Assembly (NCBI GenBank): GCA_041666525.1
Contig: JBAYGT010000007.1
Span: forward strand, 1-64,000
Length of the DNA: 64,000 nt
Source of the DNA: JBAXTZ01 sp041666525
GTDB taxonomy: Bacteria; Bacillota; Negativicutes; JBAXTZ01
Reading direction: 5' to 3'
Position 1 is the stretch's first letter, and each line of letters starts with the position of its first letter. The position numbers and the translations under genes are program-made. Of this stretch, positions 60,306 through 64,000 are shown piece by piece. The notes under the pieces are model-generated. The model was not told the DNA's origin. It worked only from the letters and a program-made list of their open reading frames with translations, and searched no databases.

Positions 60306-60800
60306 TTGTTGGAAATTGTGTTATTCAGACACGGGATAGCCGAGGCCTATAATTTGCACGGCGATTCCGAGCGCGAATTGACGAAGGCTGGTGTCAAACA
60401 GATAAAGCAAGCGGCGAAGGGATTGAAACCGCTTTTTTTGGATCGCAAGCGTGTAGTGGTTTTTTCCAGCCCTTTACGCCGGGCGCGTCAAACTGCTGAT
60501 TTGCTTACCGAGACTTTGAAAACCAAAGACCGGTATCTGCGTGAAGAAATTGCTGATGGCCGGTTTGAGGAGTTATATTACGAATGGGCCGGTTATCATG
60601 ATGATACCACCATCATAGTGGTTGGCCATGAACCAACTTTGGGACTGTGGTTAACGCGAATGACAAGTGAACGGTTGTCGTTTACCAAAGGCGCTATGTG
60701 TGCGATAGCTGTTCGTGATTTACTTGTTCAGGCGACCGGAAAACTGCTTTGGTATTGTACTGCAGAGACACTCAGTCGCATTGATAAAAATATCGATTAA
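60306..60800 (+). CDS. sixA: SixA-like histidine phosphatase
   Basis: The 164-residue protein is a short histidine phosphatase with RHG at residues 8-10 (LFRHGIAEA), SSPLRRARQTADLL near 58 and the second catalytic His in VVGHEPTLGLW near 107. SixA proteins remove phosphate from phosphohistidine. The start is TTG at 60306, with AGGAGG 6 bases before. It follows ppk by 3 bases, so it is in the polyphosphate operon, where a role in phosphate-linked signalling is likely. Confidence 0.88.
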   Translation: MLEIVLFRHGIAEAYNLHGDSERELTKAGVKQIKQAAKGLKPLFLDRKRVVVFSSPLRRARQTADLLTETLKTKDRYLREEIADGRFEELYYEWAGYHDDTTIIVVGHEPTLGLWLTRMTSERLSFTKGAMCAIAVRDLLVQATGKLLWYCTAETLSRIDKNID

Positions 60801-60818
60801 TAAATTGGTGGGGGAAGT

Positions 60819-61595
60819 ATGAAAAAGGTTTTTTTAATTAGTTTGCTGTTGATCGCATTGTTTGGTTACTCGGTAGCCAATGCCACTGACGGGTATTACC
60901 CTGTAGACAGAGCGGGAGATCCTGCTGATAGTAGTAGCGCATACGGTAATGGTTCAACAACTGATAGCAATTTTTCGTTCCCAATTAAACGTTTGGAGAT
61001 TGCAATCGCCGATACCGGCGTGACGTTTTCCAGTAAAAGCGTGTTGCTAGTGGTTGGTCAAACATTAAATATTAAAGCTTTTGGTGGATTTGGCAGTAGC
61101 TACACTTTTGGCGGAGACAGCAACTTTAATTCGTTGTTTACTCAAGATGGTTTATCGAAAACTTATATATTTTCCGGTGTTGCCGCTAAAGCCGGATTGG
61201 CCGAGGCGCAGATAACCCAAAAAGGAACGGTGGCAGATAGATTGGGCATACAAGTTATTGCGCCTTACGTAGTTGACGAAAACGCGAATAAACAAACGAT
61301 TTCAATGCCGCAATATACCTGGTTGATGGTGAAATTAAAGAGCAATCCAACGACCGGTTATGATTGGCAAGTGGTTTCGCAAGGTGACAACGTAAATATT
61401 GCCGACAGTGGCTATATGATTAATAACAATGCGGTTGCCAACAAACTGTCTGGCGCGCCGTCCAAGAAATATTATTTAATACAAGCGGTTGCTGCCGGAA
61501 CGGCCAAGTTTGCATTACAATATTACCAGCCATGGGATGCGAGTACCGTTGCGGGCAACTATGAATTAACTATTGAAGTGGTAGCAGGAGCGTAG
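60819..61595 (+). CDS. Secreted chagasin-type (I42) protease inhibitor-like protein
   Basis: The 258-residue protein has a signal peptide (VFLISLLLIALFGYSVANA) and a C-terminal chagasin-like domain. The NPTTGY loop, which in chagasin enters the active site of papain-type peptidases, lies near residue 180 (LKSNPTTGYDWQ), followed by the KKYYLIQAVAAGTAKFALQY core. The N-terminal half is beta-rich with no family assigned; it resembles an Ig-like domain. It would act outside the cell membrane. The next gene is a paralogue, 1 base later. Confidence 0.75.
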   Translation: MKKVFLISLLLIALFGYSVANATDGYYPVDRAGDPADSSSAYGNGSTTDSNFSFPIKRLEIAIADTGVTFSSKSVLLVVGQTLNIKAFGGFGSSYTFGGDSNFNSLFTQDGLSKTYIFSGVAAKAGLAEAQITQKGTVADRLGIQVIAPYVVDENANKQTISMPQYTWLMVKLKSNPTTGYDWQVVSQGDNVNIADSGYMINNNAVANKLSGAPSKKYYLIQAVAAGTAKFALQYYQPWDASTVAGNYELTIEVVAGA

Positions 61596-61596
61596 G

Positions 61597-62382
61597 ATGA
61601 AAAAAAGTATTATACTATTATTGTTGATTTGCATTATTGTGTCAGTGAGTATGGCGGCATTGGCTGACGACGGACTTTATAATACGGTGTTGGGCAACTC
61701 AGATCCGGCCTATGTTGATTATTGCGTTGTTGTGTCCAAGGTGAACGAGACAATAGATGATCCGGCGCCTCAATGTTTATTGATTTTTGCCGGTATGCGA
61801 AACGGCGAAGCATTTCTTGATATCGCGCAGGACACGTTCACAGTCTATAGCGGCCAACCGTTTTATATTACGCCGATTTCGGCGATAAAGGGTCAGATTG
61901 ATATTCGTACCGGCGCTGATTTTGCGCGCTATTTCAAAGAAGAAACTGACATATCGGTACGTGCTGATAAAGCATACACTGCTCTTAAATCGGGACATAC
62001 CACGCTTGAAGTATCTTATAAAAATCTTACCAAAAAAATCACTATTAACGTAATTACCTGGAGAAATTTTTCGTTAATCAACGACCAGTTGCGCACTACG
62101 GCGTTTGTTGGTGATATTTTCTTCGTAAAATTGCCGTGTAACCCCAAAAGTGGCTACGACTGGTATTTGTCGCCGCTTTGGAATAACGATACTTTTGAAG
62201 TGTTGGAAAGCGGCTATACCAATCCCGATGTTGCCCGCGCTGATAAACTCAAAGACCACTATTGGCTGATCAGAGCCAAAGCCGCCGGTCAAGGCGATAT
62301 GAAATTTGAATATCGCTTAGACAAAAAAAATTACTTCGTGTTAGAAGATTGTTCGATAAAAGCAACAGTAGAAGGCTACTAG
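61597..62382 (+). CDS. Second secreted chagasin-like protein
   Basis: The 261-residue protein has a signal peptide (SIILLLLICIIVSVSMAALA) and a C-terminal chagasin-like domain with the loop CNPKSGYDWY near residue 188 and the core HYWLIRAKAAGQGDMKFEYR. The loop deviates from NPTTG (NPKSG). The N-terminal half is again beta-rich with an ITPISAIKGQIDIR segment. The pair looks like a tandem duplication that has diverged. The OppA-like gene follows 16 bases later. Confidence 0.7.
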   Translation: MKKSIILLLLICIIVSVSMAALADDGLYNTVLGNSDPAYVDYCVVVSKVNETIDDPAPQCLLIFAGMRNGEAFLDIAQDTFTVYSGQPFYITPISAIKGQIDIRTGADFARYFKEETDISVRADKAYTALKSGHTTLEVSYKNLTKKITINVITWRNFSLINDQLRTTAFVGDIFFVKLPCNPKSGYDWYLSPLWNNDTFEVLESGYTNPDVARADKLKDHYWLIRAKAAGQGDMKFEYRLDKKNYFVLEDCSIKATVEGY

Positions 62383-62398
62383 CTTAACTGGAGAACGT

Positions 62399-63982
62399 AT
62401 GAGTATCAAAAATATTTTGTTATTGTCGTTGTTGCTGATTACCTTGATTGTTTCCGGATGCGGAAAAAATGAATTGCCGCTGCGAGTTGGAATAAATAAC
62501 GAACCGGAAACGCTTGACCCGAGAAAACTTAGTGGCCGCTATGATGCGCTGGTTGCCAAGCAGCTGTTCGAATGCTTGACTTATTTGGATCAATCCGGGG
62601 CAGTTCAACCAGCAGCAGCCGAAAGTTGGGAAGCGTTGGATGGCGATACGAAATACGTCTTCCATCTTCGAAAAAATGCTAAATGGTCGGATGGTAGTAG
62701 CGTTACAGCGGCGGATTTTGCCTATGCCTGGCGTACTCATCTTGATCCTAAATTTGCAAGTGTCACCGCAGATAATCTTTATTTCATCAAAAACGCGGAG
62801 CGCTATAACGGCGGAAAATGTCAATTAACTGAAGTTGGCATCAAAACTCCGGACGATTACACAATTGAAGTCGAACTCGAACAACCTACACCATTTTTCC
62901 CGGATTTGCTGTCATCCTACTATTATGCACCGGTGTGTAAAAGGGTACTAGAAAGTGATTCTGCCACCTTTAACAGCCCGACTAAAATCGTTTGTAATGG
63001 CGCATTTAAGCTAAAGAGCTGGTCACATAATTCAAAGATTGAAATAGTAAAAAACGAGCAGTATTGGAATGGGTCGGAAGTAACACTTGATAATGCGGAG
63101 TTTGTTATTACAGAAAACAGCTCAACATTATTACAGATGCTCGAAAGCGGCCAGCTGGACGTATTATTTAATCCACCGCTGTCGGAAATGCCGCGGTTGA
63201 TGTCCGAAAACAAGCTAAAAATATTTCCGTTACTTGGAACCTATTTCTATTCCTTTAACACCCAACAGCCGCCGTTCAATGACGCCCGCGTGCGTCAGGC
63301 GCTTTGTCTGGCTATCGATCGGAAAACGATAGTTGATAAAGTACTCAAGGGCGGACAACAACCGGCATTGGCGCTGGTGCCGCCGGGTATTGCCGATTAT
63401 CAGGACGGATCAGATTTCCGAGCGGTTGGCGGCGATTATTTCAAAGACAACGATATTGAAACTGCACGCAAGTTGTTGGCAGCGGCCGGTTATCCGGACG
63501 GCAAGGGCTTTCCTGTCGATGCGGTGCTGTATAACACCGCCGACGAACACAAGCAGATGGCTGAGGCTATCCAGGAAATGTGGCGCACTAATCTTGGTAT
63601 CAAAACCCGGCTGACCAATATGGAAGGGAAAGTTTTTTTGGCAACGCGGCGCAAATATGACTACGCGATTGCCAGAGACGGCTGGACGGCTGATTATGCC
63701 GACCCCTACACCTTTTTGTCATTGTTTTGCGAGCAATTGGGCGCGCCAAAAGCGAATTTTGATGATGTGACTTTTGACACAATTCTGATGAGCAGCAATA
63801 AAACCGACAACAAACGATTGCGGTCAAAATTGCTGCATGAGGCCGAAAATACGCTCATGCAGGCGTTTGCGATTGTCCCAATTTATTATTATACAGATAC
63901 ATTATGCTTGTCGCCGCGCGTGAAAAACTTTAATCACAATTCGCTGGGCGAAGTATTTTTGAAAACGATTGAAATCAACTGA
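62399..63982 (+). CDS. OppA-like peptide-binding lipoprotein
   Basis: The 527-residue protein is a family-5 solute-binding lipoprotein for an oligopeptide ABC importer. It has a lipoprotein signal ending VSGC (about residue 21) and the family motifs VGINNEPETLDPRKLSGRYD, FHLRKNAKWSDGSSVTAADFAYAW and FNTQQPPFNDARVRQALCLAIDR. The stop is 18 bases before the window end. No permease genes are visible; they may follow beyond the window. It lies behind the two chagasin-like genes, possibly one operon. Confidence 0.92.
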   Translation: MSIKNILLLSLLLITLIVSGCGKNELPLRVGINNEPETLDPRKLSGRYDALVAKQLFECLTYLDQSGAVQPAAAESWEALDGDTKYVFHLRKNAKWSDGSSVTAADFAYAWRTHLDPKFASVTADNLYFIKNAERYNGGKCQLTEVGIKTPDDYTIEVELEQPTPFFPDLLSSYYYAPVCKRVLESDSATFNSPTKIVCNGAFKLKSWSHNSKIEIVKNEQYWNGSEVTLDNAEFVITENSSTLLQMLESGQLDVLFNPPLSEMPRLMSENKLKIFPLLGTYFYSFNTQQPPFNDARVRQALCLAIDRKTIVDKVLKGGQQPALALVPPGIADYQDGSDFRAVGGDYFKDNDIETARKLLAAAGYPDGKGFPVDAVLYNTADEHKQMAEAIQEMWRTNLGIKTRLTNMEGKVFLATRRKYDYAIARDGWTADYADPYTFLSLFCEQLGAPKANFDDVTFDTILMSSNKTDNKRLRSKLLHEAENTLMQAFAIVPIYYYTDTLCLSPRVKNFNHNSLGEVFLKTIEIN

Positions 63983-64000
63983 CAGAAAGGACAATACTGA

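Noticed and set aside
60302..60353. ATG at 60302 as the start of sixA
   Set aside because: It is out of frame with the RHG motif and meets a stop after about 16 codons; the TTG at 60306 is in frame with a good ribosome-binding site.
1..64000. CRISPR array
   Set aside because: No regularly spaced direct repeats and no cas genes were seen on reading the window.
1..64000. Selenoprotein genes with in-frame TGA
   Set aside because: Because tRNA-Sec is present I looked for genes ending early at TGA with continuing homology; none was convincing.

Overview
The window looks like a stretch of chromosome from a diderm (LPS-bearing) firmicute, most likely of the class Negativicutes. The gene content is firmicute-like: rpsF-ssb-rpsR, serS, xpt, DUF896, the ACT/UPF0210 pair, and an OadB-type sodium-pump subunit. 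Alongside it sit outer-membrane genes that monoderm firmicutes lack: an LptF/LptG permease, an OmpH/Skp-like protein and a secreted outer-membrane beta-barrel protein. A tRNA-Sec gene shows that the organism uses selenocysteine. This placement is inferred from gene content; no rRNA gene is present.

Layout. 0-0.5 kb: the edge of an IS256-like element, inserted at the 3' end of a small gene. 0.6-10.6 kb: an amino-acid permease, a perfect parS palindrome, a PhoH-like ATPase, the rpsF-ssb-rpsR operon with its own promoter and an S6:S18-type leader, xpt, a ChbG-like deacetylase, a sugar-binding lipoprotein, a GH3 glycosidase and an outer-membrane barrel. 10.7-28.6 kb: ordinary metabolic genes, including a MalY-type aminotransferase, a DUF362 ferredoxin protein, a dipeptide epimerase with a POT peptide transporter, a BMP lipoprotein followed by a TPR/glycosyltransferase protein, ApbE, a Nudix-SGNH-GH20-ECF cluster, an MBL hydrolase and a PTS EIIC.

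28.6-39.5 kb is an AT-rich accessory region. It begins with decayed regulator and Fic-like fragments. A DpnII-type restriction-modification operon follows (Dam-type methylase, DpnII endonuclease, second methylase) with an unknown membrane protein behind it. Next is a divergent cassette of a radical SAM protein against a membrane protein and a DGQHR (DndB-like) protein. The region then runs through a phage-like small membrane protein and a truncated histidine phosphatase towards the 3' end of tRNA-Arg(ACG). The radical SAM / membrane protein / DGQHR cassette is the best candidate here for an undescribed, probably DNA-modification or defence-related, system.

39.6-64 kb returns to core genes. 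These are an anaerobic glycerol-3-phosphate-dehydrogenase-like operon, family-4 uracil-DNA glycosylase, serS, glycogen branching enzyme, tRNA-Sec, OmpH, an M20 peptidase-thioesterase-OadB operon, a cluster of DnaA boxes with repeats, and the ACT/UPF0210 pair. LptF sits behind a Ppx/GppA-HD protein. Divergent to that is a polyphosphate operon (degenerate Ppx-HD paralogue, ppk, sixA), followed by two secreted chagasin-type inhibitors and an OppA-like lipoprotein. The parS site, rpsF operon and serS suggest a position fairly close to the replication origin.
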